DNA from: a virus
Length of the DNA stretch: 36,965 bases
Strand: one strand, 5' to 3'
IMG/VR virus record: IMGVR_UViG_3300012936_000057
Coordinates: 1-36,965 of that record
Shown here: positions 24,816 through 31,608 of the stretch, in pieces
Layout: each line of letters starts with the position of its first letter
How positions within the stretch are numbered: the first letter of the stretch is position 1
Made by a program: the position numbers and the translations under genes
The notes under the pieces: model-generated
What the model was told of the DNA's origin: nothing
Database searches by the model: none
The model's input: the letters and a program-made list of their open reading frames with translations, nothing else

Positions 24816-25418
24816 ATGAGATGTTTGCATGATATTGATAAAAACATTAAAGAAATTGAACTTAGAAAAGACCCGATTATTATTCAAGTTAATGACTTTA
24901 ACGAAGCAGCAGCGCTAAACTTTAGAAGTAGTATGTCAATAGCACATAATACTGGGCAAAAAGTTGTTCCAATTATTATTGATTCTTATGGCGGGCAAGT
25001 ATATTCTCTTATGTCAATGATTTCTGCAATTAAAGATGCAACTCTACCAGTTGCAACTATTGTAACGGGTAAAGCAATGTCTTGTGGCGCCATTCTTGCA
25101 TCTTTTGGTGCTGATGGTCATAGATATATGGACCCGGATGCAACAATTATGATACATGATGTGTCATCAGCATCATTTGGTAAAGTTGAAGAACTAAAAG
25201 CAGATGCTGCAGAATCAGATCGACTTAATAAAAAAGTTTTTACTATGATGGCAAGAAACTGTGGTAAGCACGATACTTATTTTTTGGAAAAAATTCATGA
25301 AAAAGGTCACGTTGATTGGTATTTAGAACCAGACGAAGCTGTCAAATGTAATCTTATCAATCATAAAAAATTGCCAACAATGAACATTAAAATAATATTA
25401 GATATTGATTTAGTATAA
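24816..25418 (+). CDS. ClpP-like serine protease
   Basis: This 200-aa protein has the ClpP/crotonase fold and a complete catalytic triad: S89 in GKAMSCGAILAS, H114 in TIMIHDVS and D167 in GHVDWYLEPDEAV, each in the ClpP context. IIIDSYGGQVYSLMSM is the 'nSpGG' oxyanion strand. ClpP needs a partner unfoldase such as ClpX or ClpA; none is seen here, so it may pair with host ClpX/ClpA or act on small peptides. Phage ClpP-like proteins also serve as prohead proteases, but this gene lies among metabolic genes under its own promoter, not in a head module. ATG 24816 follows AGGCAGG. The last 18 residues (KLPTMNIKIILDIDLV) are an extra tail. Confidence 0.8.
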   Translation: MRCLHDIDKNIKEIELRKDPIIIQVNDFNEAAALNFRSSMSIAHNTGQKVVPIIIDSYGGQVYSLMSMISAIKDATLPVATIVTGKAMSCGAILASFGADGHRYMDPDATIMIHDVSSASFGKVEELKADAAESDRLNKKVFTMMARNCGKHDTYFLEKIHEKGHVDWYLEPDEAVKCNLINHKKLPTMNIKIILDIDLV

Positions 25419-25429
25419 AAGGATAAACA

Positions 25430-26206
25430 ATGGAACAATTTGAACATTTAAATAAAGACAAAGACTATGTTAAAACTCTTCAAGAAGAAGTTGGTGCAAC
25501 ACCTGACGGTGTATATGGTCCTGCAACACATCAAAAAGTATTAGATTACTATGAGTCGCCAGTTATTTTTCATATGGGAAAAGTAGTACCGTTATCAGGT
25601 GCAACTTATAAGATCAATCATGATCTTTCACTATATGAACTAGCTGATGGTACACAAAACTGGTCTTCAAGACGTATGACACCTAAAACTATTTGTGTTC
25701 ATTGGGGCGGTCTTAATGCTAGACATTGTTATAGAGTTTTTAATAATGCAACAGGAAGACATGTTTCGTCTCATTTCCTTGTAGGGACAAACCCGAAGAC
25801 AGAAGAGTTTGAAATTCTACAATGTTTAGATACAGGTCTATCAGCATATCACGCAGGTAAGTTTAATCAATATTCAATTGGCATTGATATTTGTATGCAT
25901 CCACATCCAAAATATCAAAGCAAAACACAAAAGTTTTATCCTAGTTCATATATGGTAGATAATAACCATGACAGAGTGCCTGTCAAAGAATACATGATGA
26001 TTAGTGATAAGTTTACTAAGTTTTGTAGAGAATTTCTTGCTGATCTTCGATATGCAGTAGAGTTAGATGATAAGCCTGTTTGTGAGACTTTTGATGTAAT
26101 GTCAGTATCAGACGCAGCTAAATATAGCATTGTAGGGCATCATAATATTTCAGCAAAAAAATGGGATGTTATTCCTTGGGCTGAAAAGTTATATTACGGC
26201 TTATAA
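25430..26206 (+). CDS. Endolysin: peptidoglycan-binding domain plus zinc amidase
   Basis: This is a 258-aa N-acetylmuramoyl-L-alanine amidase (Amidase_2/PGRP fold) that should release progeny by cutting peptidoglycan. Residues about 8-42 (YVKTLQEEVGATPDGVYGPA) are a short peptidoglycan-binding domain with the 'G---DG-yGp-T' signature. The amidase starts near residue 87: ICVHWGG (H91, zinc), SSHFLVG, LSAYHAG, IGIDICMHP, then VGHHNISAKKWDVIPW with a zinc His (H237 or H238) and D246 in the place of the third ligand. There is no signal peptide or membrane segment, so a separate holin is expected; none is evident in this window. ATG 25430 has a weak AAAGGA site. Confidence 0.88.
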   Translation: MEQFEHLNKDKDYVKTLQEEVGATPDGVYGPATHQKVLDYYESPVIFHMGKVVPLSGATYKINHDLSLYELADGTQNWSSRRMTPKTICVHWGGLNARHCYRVFNNATGRHVSSHFLVGTNPKTEEFEILQCLDTGLSAYHAGKFNQYSIGIDICMHPHPKYQSKTQKFYPSSYMVDNNHDRVPVKEYMMISDKFTKFCREFLADLRYAVELDDKPVCETFDVMSVSDAAKYSIVGHHNISAKKWDVIPWAEKLYYGL

Positions 26207-26229
26207 AATATAAAAAAATATTATATAAT
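26201..26229 (+). promoter_or_regulatory. Promoter of the thyX operon
   Basis: TTATAA (26201-26206, which includes the amidase stop codon), 17 bases, TATAAT (26224-26229). Predicted start is about 26236, 19 bases before the thyX ATG, with the Shine-Dalgarno CGAGGA between. Confidence 0.6.
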
Positions 26230-26254
26230 AAAGACGTAAATAAACGAGGAATTA

Positions 26255-26953
26255 ATGATAAAAGAAAAACTATATCTTTATGATGATAATATTGGTCATA
26301 TTAGCTTAGTTCAATGTATGGGTGACGAGCTAACAATTGTAAATGCTGCTAGAGTATCTTTTGGCGTTGAAAAATCATCTTTAGATGATAGAGATAAAAA
26401 GCTAATTAAGTATCTTATTAAGCATAAGCATACATCTACTCTAGAACATAATTTTGCAACATTTATTATTGAAGTTCCTTTGTTTATTCGTTCACAGCAT
26501 CATCGTCATCGAACGTGGAGTTATAATGAAATTAGTAGAAGATATACTGACTATGACATGAAGTTTTACTATCCAAGTTCTTTTAGAATGCAATCAAAGT
26601 CAAATCGACAAGCTTCTACAGATGATTTAGTAAATCCTAATATTTTAGCAGGTTTTGGTGGTGAAGGTAAAGCGTCTGATATTATTCATGAACATTGCGA
26701 GGATTCACTAGAATTATATAATCAACTAGTTAAAAAAGGTGTTTCTAGAGAACAAGCACGAATGATTCTTCCACAAAACCTTTACACAAAATATTACGCA
26801 ACAGCAAACTTAAATAATATACTAAAGTTTATTGACTTAAGAATACATGAAGGGGCACAATGGGAGATTCAACAATTAGCAAAAAGCATGCTAGAAATTA
26901 TAGTAAATATTTGGCCTTACGCAACTAACGTGTATAGAGATTTAAGAGTTTAA
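26255..26953 (+). CDS. thyX: Flavin-dependent thymidylate synthase
   Basis: This 232-aa ThyX makes dTMP from dUMP using methylene-tetrahydrofolate and FAD/NADPH. The defining motif RHRTWSYNEISRRY (residues 84-97) fits RHRxxSxNExSxR exactly. KHTSTLEHNFATF upstream and GVSREQARMILPQNLYTKYY downstream match the family, and LRIHEGAQWEIQQLA is the usual 'R---AQ-EI---A' end. It is a canonical copy, in contrast to the altered paralogue at 30148. It lies in an operon of small unknown genes and a MazG-like gene, and works with the dUTPase at 21226, which supplies dUMP. Confidence 0.93.
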   Translation: MIKEKLYLYDDNIGHISLVQCMGDELTIVNAARVSFGVEKSSLDDRDKKLIKYLIKHKHTSTLEHNFATFIIEVPLFIRSQHHRHRTWSYNEISRRYTDYDMKFYYPSSFRMQSKSNRQASTDDLVNPNILAGFGGEGKASDIIHEHCEDSLELYNQLVKKGVSREQARMILPQNLYTKYYATANLNNILKFIDLRIHEGAQWEIQQLAKSMLEIIVNIWPYATNVYRDLRV

Positions 26954-26988
26954 ATAAAATATATATGTTATATAGAAAGGTTTAAATA

Positions 26989-27351
26989 ATGACAAATTTA
27001 TTAAAAGAAGGTCACAAAGACTTGACCTATATAACAGTAAGATGTAGAGTTAAAATTGAAGAAGTAGAAGACCCTACTATTTTAGATATTACGACAGACA
27101 TGAGAGCTTTGCCAGGAATTGTAACTGTAAGGCAAACTGACAAAGTATCAGATATTATTTCGCCGGATGGTAAAAGAGCAGTTCAATTAGAAGTTTCTTA
27201 TATACCAAAGCACGTTGACAAAAGTGCCTCTTCTTCAGAAGTTATGATGAAAGTATTAAAGTCATTTAAAACTGTTGATGGTGTTGATATGGTAAAAATA
27301 GTAGAACATAGCGATAATCAGATTAATAGAAGACTACCAATTATAGTATAA
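26989..27351 (+). CDS. Small protein with predicted ferredoxin-like (beta-alpha-beta) layout, unknown role
   Basis: This is a 120-aa protein. ITVRCRVKIE (strand), DITTDMRALPGIVTVRQTD (helix then strand), AVQLEVSYIPK (strand), EVMMKVLKSFKTVDGVDMVK (helix then strand) suggests a beta-alpha-beta-beta-alpha-beta ferredoxin-like fold, seen in ACT-type and EF1B-type domains. I do not recognise a specific family or catalytic residue. ATG 26989 follows GAAAGG. It sits directly after thyX and before two short genes in the same direction, so a regulatory or accessory role in nucleotide metabolism is conceivable but unsupported. Confidence 0.65.
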   Translation: MTNLLKEGHKDLTYITVRCRVKIEEVEDPTILDITTDMRALPGIVTVRQTDKVSDIISPDGKRAVQLEVSYIPKHVDKSASSSEVMMKVLKSFKTVDGVDMVKIVEHSDNQINRRLPIIV

Positions 27352-27360
27352 GGAGAAAAT

Positions 27361-27600
27361 ATGTCTCATAGATTAGATGATAATACAATTGCGCACTTTG
27401 TGAAATTAATTCAAATGGCAATACTTTCAGGAACTGACATTACAGATAACTTTAGACTAGTAGAACTTATTATCAAGGATAACAAAGTTTGTATTGATGA
27501 AAATTATTTATTACAATTTAATGAGAATATTGATAAATTAGTTGCACAAATAGAGCAAGAAGACGTGTCTAATCAAGAAAAAGGGGTTTTTGATGGCTGA
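27361..27600 (+). CDS. Small hypothetical protein
   Basis: This is a 79-aa acidic, helical protein (HFVKLIQMAILSGTDITDNF, then IDENYLLQFNENIDKLVAQI) with no recognised family, signal or membrane segment. The start is firm: AAGGAG at 27351-27356 precedes ATG 27361. It overlaps the MazG-like gene by eight bases, and its last codons carry that gene's AAAAGGGG site, so the two are co-translated. It may be a partner of the MazG-like enzyme. Confidence 0.6.
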   Translation: MSHRLDDNTIAHFVKLIQMAILSGTDITDNFRLVELIIKDNKVCIDENYLLQFNENIDKLVAQIEQEDVSNQEKGVFDG

Positions 27601-27970
27601 CAGGCTAAAAGAAATATTTAAATCTAGAGAAAGCTTTATGAATCTCATTAGAAAACATCACGATGAAGTTTATAAAGAATCATGGCCACTAGATATTTCT
27701 AAAAAGTCTTCTCAAAAAGTCTTGCGAGAAACAGCACTTAAAGGTGTTGAAGAAATGTTTGAGGCTTTAGGTCATTTAAAAAATTGGAAATCACATAGAG
27801 TACATGAAATTCCTGAAGTTGATAAGGAAGAGTTTTTAGAAGAAATAATCGATGCTTTTAACTACTTTTATTCACTAATGATTCTCTCAGGATTTAATGA
27901 AGACGACTTCTATAAAGCTTTTGTTAAAAAAGACAAGATAATTAGAGATAGACTAAGTAATAAGTACTAA
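27593..27970 (+). CDS. MazG-like / all-alpha dUTPase-family nucleotide pyrophosphohydrolase
   Basis: This is a 125-aa helical enzyme of the MazG/dimeric dUTPase superfamily, which turns (d)NTPs into (d)NMPs. ALKGVEEMFEALGHLKNWKS gives the E-E---E first metal helix and the 'K-WK' loop. EEFLEEIIDAFNYFYSLMIL gives the second E-E--D helix. NEDDFYKAFVKKDKIIRDRL is the typical C-terminal helix with K---N-R-R. The length fits the dUTPase_2 type rather than two-domain bacterial MazG. The natural start is ATG 27593 (MADRLKEIF) behind AAAAGGGG. Substrate is inferred; with a trimeric dUTPase also present, dUTP or a host alarmone-related nucleotide are both possible. Confidence 0.75.
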   Translation: MADRLKEIFKSRESFMNLIRKHHDEVYKESWPLDISKKSSQKVLRETALKGVEEMFEALGHLKNWKSHRVHEIPEVDKEEFLEEIIDAFNYFYSLMILSGFNEDDFYKAFVKKDKIIRDRLSNKY

Positions 27971-28665
27971 TGAATATAATCAGTGAAAAAAGCTTACAAA
28001 AATTTATGTTTACAGATGATAGCTTTTCACTGCTTGCCATAGACTTATTTGATAAACTTACACCTATGTTTTTAAATAATATAGGTCTTTTTGAAAAATG
28101 TTCTATTAGTTTTAATATTGATAATGACTGTTCACATATTTTAGTTGAAAATAGCTTTTTTCAAAAAGAATTTGAAGAAAAATTTAAGTTCAATAGCTAT
28201 AATATAATGTTAAATACACTTTTATCTTTTGAAGGAAACTTTGTATTTAATATTACGGATTCAAAAAATAAATTTGTTTTTATTGAAAGTTTTTATTGTT
28301 TTTTTAGTGATAAGAAAAATGATGATGATGATATTGATGATGGTATTATCCTCATAAGAGGAAACTACAAAGGTAACTTAGACGATTTTTATCATTTCAA
28401 AAGAGAGTTTTGTGTTAACGTTGCTCCTGAATTAATAAAAGCATATTATAGAATTTTTCATTATGACGAAAAAATAAAAAATAATAAAGACTTTATTACA
28501 CGTCTTTATTTTGAAAAAATTAATACTTTATATCATTTAAAATATTCAAAAGAAGATATAGAAAATTATTACTTAAAGTATTTAGAAAATGATAATTATA
28601 ACAAAGATATTGTTTTTGAAAAATTAAATTACGCGTATAAAAGGTTTTATAATGAAAGCGAATAA
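27970..28665 (+). CDS. Hypothetical protein
   Basis: This is a 231-aa protein, very rich in Phe, Asn, Asp and Lys, with no family I recognise. There is an acidic low-complexity stretch (DKKNDDDDIDDG, near residues 115-126) encoded by repeated GAT triplets. The C-terminal 80 residues are Tyr/Lys-rich helices. There is no signal peptide or membrane span. The start overlaps the MazG-like stop by one base (TAATG) without a clear Shine-Dalgarno, so it depends on coupling. Its extreme AT-rich codon use is similar to its downstream neighbour. Confidence 0.6.
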   Translation: MNIISEKSLQKFMFTDDSFSLLAIDLFDKLTPMFLNNIGLFEKCSISFNIDNDCSHILVENSFFQKEFEEKFKFNSYNIMLNTLLSFEGNFVFNITDSKNKFVFIESFYCFFSDKKNDDDDIDDGIILIRGNYKGNLDDFYHFKREFCVNVAPELIKAYYRIFHYDEKIKNNKDFITRLYFEKINTLYHLKYSKEDIENYYLKYLENDNYNKDIVFEKLNYAYKRFYNESE

Positions 28666-29083
28666 AAAATTACTTGAAGTATTTTTAAAAGAAGAATTAA
28701 AAAGTATATTACAAGACGAACTAGAAAGTTCTGAATATAATGAAACAGAGTTAGACCTTGACAATGAAAGTAAGTCTGAAGTTGACTCTGAATTAACTAG
28801 TTTAATTAATAATATAGCAACACATAAAAATCCATCTTCAATTAACTTGTTTTTAAAAGGTGTTGCTAATAATATAACAGGACAAGACTCTTTAGATGAT
28901 TCTGCAACAAGTATTCAGATAAAAATGGCGAGTATACTTGTTTGTTACTATTTTCTTGTAATATCTACAGACTATAAAATTACAATTTCAGAATTTAATA
29001 GAATTAAAAATATTATGCTTGAACAATTAGAACACAGTCAAGTTCAAGATTTAAAAGTTCTTTTTGACGAAATAGACGACTAA
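28652..29083 (+). CDS. Hypothetical acidic protein
   Basis: This is a 143-aa protein. Residues 1-50 form a charged helix and an acidic linker (LEVFLKEELKSILQDELESS, then ETELDLDNESKSEVDSEL). Residues 55-143 are helical with a hydrophobic segment (IKMASILVCYYFLVIS) that is probably a buried helix, not a membrane span. No family is recognised. It overlaps the preceding gene by 14 bases (ATG 28652). It ends just before the promoter and hairpin of the MazG-HAD gene, and so closes this transcription unit. Confidence 0.55.
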   Translation: MKANKKLLEVFLKEELKSILQDELESSEYNETELDLDNESKSEVDSELTSLINNIATHKNPSSINLFLKGVANNITGQDSLDDSATSIQIKMASILVCYYFLVISTDYKITISEFNRIKNIMLEQLEHSQVQDLKVLFDEIDD

Positions 29084-29085
29084 GT

Positions 29086-29114
29086 TTATAAAATTATAAT
29101 TTGGCCTCTATAAT
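29086..29114 (+). promoter_or_regulatory. Promoter of the MazG-HAD fusion gene
   Basis: TTATAA (29086-29091), 17 bases, TATAAT (29109-29114). Predicted start is about 29121, just after the left arm of the hairpin and 10 bases before the ATG, so the transcript starts at the Shine-Dalgarno itself. Confidence 0.55.
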
Positions 29115-29126
29115 TTAATTAGAGGT
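29104..29126 (+). promoter_or_regulatory. Hairpin sequestering the ribosome-binding site of the MazG-HAD gene
   Basis: CCTCTA (29105-29110), a nine-base AT loop, TAGAGG (29120-29125), with a G-U pair outside. The right arm is the Shine-Dalgarno. The left arm and loop carry the -10 box, so local transcripts lack the left arm while read-through transcripts from the upstream genes would fold it. The architecture matches that at recA, including the CCTCT/AGAGG core. Confidence 0.5.
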
Positions 29127-29130
29127 GAAA

Positions 29131-30078
29131 ATGGATTTAAAAAATTACCTAGAATTACAAGAAAAGTTTTCTAAATATTTCTATGACAAAGACAACATGT
29201 CTTTAAAAGAAAAAGAAGAAATGATAAAAACTCTTTCATTGTCTTTACATAATGAAGTGTCACAAGTAGTTTCTTCAACTAATTATAAATTTTATGATAA
29301 AAAAGAATATAATATTGATAAAGGTAAAATTTTATATAAGTCTGTAGACACATTTAGATATTTATTAGCTTTATTGAATTTATGTGACATTAATGAAAAT
29401 ACTTTTTTAAATGCTTTTAATCATAGAGATAATTACTTGCATAAAAAAGTTAAATATAAAAGTTCAAATAAACCTGTTGTTGTAATTGATATTGATGATG
29501 TTCTGCTTAGCTTTAGATTTACATTCAACGAATGGATTAGAAATAATTATAACGTTTATATTGATGACAATTCTGACCAATATTACTCTTCTATTGCAGT
29601 TAAAGAAATAGGGCTAAGTCCTGAAACAGTTTTTGAAGACTTTATAAAAGAAGATGGTTTACTATCTATTCCTGCGCTTAAAAACGCTTCAGAAATGACT
29701 CGTATGCTTAGTGACTTAGGATATGAAATACAATTACTTACAAGTAGACCAGAGAAAAATTTAAGATGTAAATATCAAACTCTTCAGAGTCTTCTTAACA
29801 GTAGCATTACATTTGATAAACTAAACTTTTCTTTTGAAAAATATATTTGGCTAGCAAAACAAAAATTCTATCTAGACGGAAGATTTAAATTTGCTATTGA
29901 TGATTCACCAAAACATACAAGTGAATATGCAAATCATGATGTGCCTGTAGTAATGCCAATTTATGAATATAATAAGTCTATTTTAGAACATCCGAAAAGA
30001 AAAGATTATATTATTGATACTTCTTTAGAAAATATGCACTCTAGAGTTTTAGAAATAGCTAATAGTTTTCTACATTAA
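29131..30078 (+). CDS. Fusion of a MazG/dUTPase_2-like domain with an HAD-family 5'-nucleotidase
   Basis: This is a 315-aa protein. Residues 25-105 look like a MazG/dUTPase_2 domain (LHNEVSQVVSSTNYKFYD, then KSVDTFRYLLALLNLCDINE), although the second E---D motif keeps only the Asp (D73). Residues 115-300 are an HAD phosphatase of the 5'(3')-deoxyribonucleotidase type: motif I VVIDIDDVLLSF (D120, D122), motif II LLTSRP (T204/S205) and motif IV FAIDDSPKH (D257/D258). A complete enzyme would take dNTP to dNMP and then to the nucleoside; loss of the Glu suggests the first domain may only bind. I choose ATG 29131, which fits the Shine-Dalgarno AGAGG, over GTG 29125, which lies inside it. Confidence 0.7.
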   Translation: MDLKNYLELQEKFSKYFYDKDNMSLKEKEEMIKTLSLSLHNEVSQVVSSTNYKFYDKKEYNIDKGKILYKSVDTFRYLLALLNLCDINENTFLNAFNHRDNYLHKKVKYKSSNKPVVVIDIDDVLLSFRFTFNEWIRNNYNVYIDDNSDQYYSSIAVKEIGLSPETVFEDFIKEDGLLSIPALKNASEMTRMLSDLGYEIQLLTSRPEKNLRCKYQTLQSLLNSSITFDKLNFSFEKYIWLAKQKFYLDGRFKFAIDDSPKHTSEYANHDVPVVMPIYEYNKSILEHPKRKDYIIDTSLENMHSRVLEIANSFLH

Positions 30079-30090
30079 ATATAAAATATT

Positions 30091-30119
30091 TTGTAAATTT
30101 GATTTTTTTTTATTAATAT
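30091..30119 (+). promoter_or_regulatory. Promoter of the thyX2 operon
   Basis: TTGTAA (30091-30096), 17 bases, TAATAT (30114-30119), the same form as at the polymerase gene. A run of nine T lies in the spacer. Predicted start is about 30126, 22 bases before the ATG. Confidence 0.5.
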
Positions 30120-30135
30120 ATTGATGTAATCAATA
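30119..30135 (+). repeat. Inverted repeat at the thyX2 transcription start
   Basis: TATTGAT (30119-30125), GTA, ATCAATA (30129-30135): a perfect 7-bp dyad centred on the expected +1. It could be an operator for a phage or host repressor, or chance in AT-rich DNA. The Shine-Dalgarno AAAAGGA follows directly, its first bases sharing the right arm. Confidence 0.4.
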
Positions 30136-30147
30136 AAAGGAAATTTT

Positions 30148-31125
30148 ATGCCGTTAAATAATAATATTAACCCAATTACTCTTCCAATGGACCTTAAGTT
30201 TGGACAGTCTTGCAATACAGCATTTCAAAACAATTTGGATGCACTTAAGGTAGAGTTAATTGATGCACCTACAAGAGAACAAGCTCATGATGTTGCATGG
30301 TGTTATACAAAAGCAACTTGGGCTGATGACCCTTGGCAGTCTTCTCCTGACAATGTTTCTGTACGTGATAAGTCACTTAATCTTATTGATGTACTTAACT
30401 TTAGAGCTCTTCCTACCCCTATGGAATGTCTTGGTTTTACGTTTAGAATTAGTGGTATTTCCTTACAGACTGTAACACACCTTATTCGCCATCGTGCAGG
30501 TTCATTTGCAGCACAATGCACAGGTGATCGCGATCTTCGTGATGATCCAGCAGTTGTTCCAGAGTCAATTGAAAACTCTCCAGAATTTTACGAAAGATAT
30601 CGAAATCTTGTTTTTGAAACAAAGCAGCTTTACGCTGATATGGTTGATTCAAAAGTTGTATCAATGATGGATGCTCGTGTCATTCTTCCTAAATGTCTTA
30701 CATCTTTTTATTACGCAAGATTTAATATTAAGGATTTAATTGGTCTAGTTCGACAACGTCAAGATGTACAAATTCAGCCTGAAGTTGATAATATTCTTGC
30801 AACTCAAATGGCGCGTCTTATTTGTGAGCGTATTCCAGAGTTTTCAACTGTCCTTGACTTTGATCGTCCTGATGTGCATTATATTAAGACTTTTCGTGTA
30901 AAGGAAGGAGATGTTTGGACAAGCAAAGGAACAAACCTTTATCAGCCTGAGCCAAAAAATGACTCGTTTGATTATCACGAGCAAGATACAATTTATCCTT
31001 GTCGTCGTGAAGCTCTTAACGGAACAGATGGCCAACCTTTTCAAAAGTCTTTTACACGCCTATGGGATGCTGATGTTACAGCAATTAATGATATTCGTAC
31101 AACACTAAATGAGGAGAATGCTTAA
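30148..31125 (+). CDS. Divergent ThyX paralogue with altered active-site motif
   Basis: This 325-aa protein clearly has the ThyX fold but not its full signature. TVTHLIRHRAGSF (residues 108-120) matches 'q-lRHRtgSf', keeping R114-H115-R116 and S119. The next part, AAQCTGDRDLRD (121-132), replaces the usual NE-SGR: Asn and Glu are Ala, a Cys (C124) appears and two residues are inserted. DARVILPKCLTSFYYARFN and IGLVRQRQDVQIQPEVDNI match the ThyX C-terminal half. The protein is about 100 residues longer than the canonical ThyX at 26255, with a C-terminal extension from about 240 containing two further conserved-looking blocks. It may methylate or hydroxymethylate a pyrimidine other than dUMP. 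It is first in an operon with a deoxyribosyltransferase-like gene and a glycosylase gene. Codon use is less AT-biased than in the ORFs before it. Confidence 0.7.
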   Translation: MPLNNNINPITLPMDLKFGQSCNTAFQNNLDALKVELIDAPTREQAHDVAWCYTKATWADDPWQSSPDNVSVRDKSLNLIDVLNFRALPTPMECLGFTFRISGISLQTVTHLIRHRAGSFAAQCTGDRDLRDDPAVVPESIENSPEFYERYRNLVFETKQLYADMVDSKVVSMMDARVILPKCLTSFYYARFNIKDLIGLVRQRQDVQIQPEVDNILATQMARLICERIPEFSTVLDFDRPDVHYIKTFRVKEGDVWTSKGTNLYQPEPKNDSFDYHEQDTIYPCRREALNGTDGQPFQKSFTRLWDADVTAINDIRTTLNEENA

Positions 31126-31126
31126 T

Positions 31127-31606
31127 ATGTCTAATATTATTTCTTTACCTGGAGATCGTCAATGGAAAATTTATCTTGCGAGCGGATGGTTTTCACCAGA
31201 AGCTTCAAAAGAGTTAGATGAACTTGAAGAGTACTTTGGTAACTTAGCACAAATTGACTTGGCGGCTCCAAGACAAATATTTGTTTGTCCTCCAAATGCT
31301 CCGCAACATGTTCAAGAGCAAACATTTCAAGGAAATCTAGAACATATTAAGACAGCAGACTTTGTTTTTGTAAATACACGTGATAAAGATATTGGAACTA
31401 TTTGGGAAGCTGGATATGCATATGCACATGGTAAACCTATTGTATATTATTGTGCAGGTCTTCCTCCTAGCGCTAAATTTAATCTAATGCTAGCAAAAAG
31501 TGGAATTAAAGTTTGTACAAGTATGGACCAACTAACTGATTATATGGATAGATGTTTTGCAGGAAAAAGCCTTCTTGTTGAGCCTTACAGCTTGGCAATC
31601 GAGTAA
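31127..31606 (+). CDS. Nucleoside 2-deoxyribosyltransferase-like protein
   Basis: This is a 159-aa protein of the nucleoside 2-deoxyribosyltransferase/DUF4406-type fold. WKIYLASGWFSPEA is the first strand and substrate loop. FQGNLEHIKTADFVFVNTRD is the 'd---i--aD-vvan-d' segment. DIGTIWEAGYAYAHGKPIVY carries 'GT-wEiGyA-a-gkPv', with the Glu expected to be the nucleophile. Such enzymes swap or hydrolyse bases on deoxyribosides or deoxyribonucleotides. The start is ATG 31127, two bases after the thyX2 stop, with GAGGAG (31111-31116) as Shine-Dalgarno; an upstream ATG at 31118 is less well placed. Whether it acts on nucleosides or nucleotides cannot be told. Confidence 0.75.
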   Translation: MSNIISLPGDRQWKIYLASGWFSPEASKELDELEEYFGNLAQIDLAAPRQIFVCPPNAPQHVQEQTFQGNLEHIKTADFVFVNTRDKDIGTIWEAGYAYAHGKPIVYYCAGLPPSAKFNLMLAKSGIKVCTSMDQLTDYMDRCFAGKSLLVEPYSLAIE

Positions 31607-31608
31607 AA

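Noticed and set aside
26948-26976. GTTTAA-N17-TATAGA before the gene at 26989, as a further promoter of the family
   Set aside because: The predicted start (about 26983) would fall after the Shine-Dalgarno and leave a six-base leader; the -35 is also weak. The gene is more likely read from the thyX promoter.
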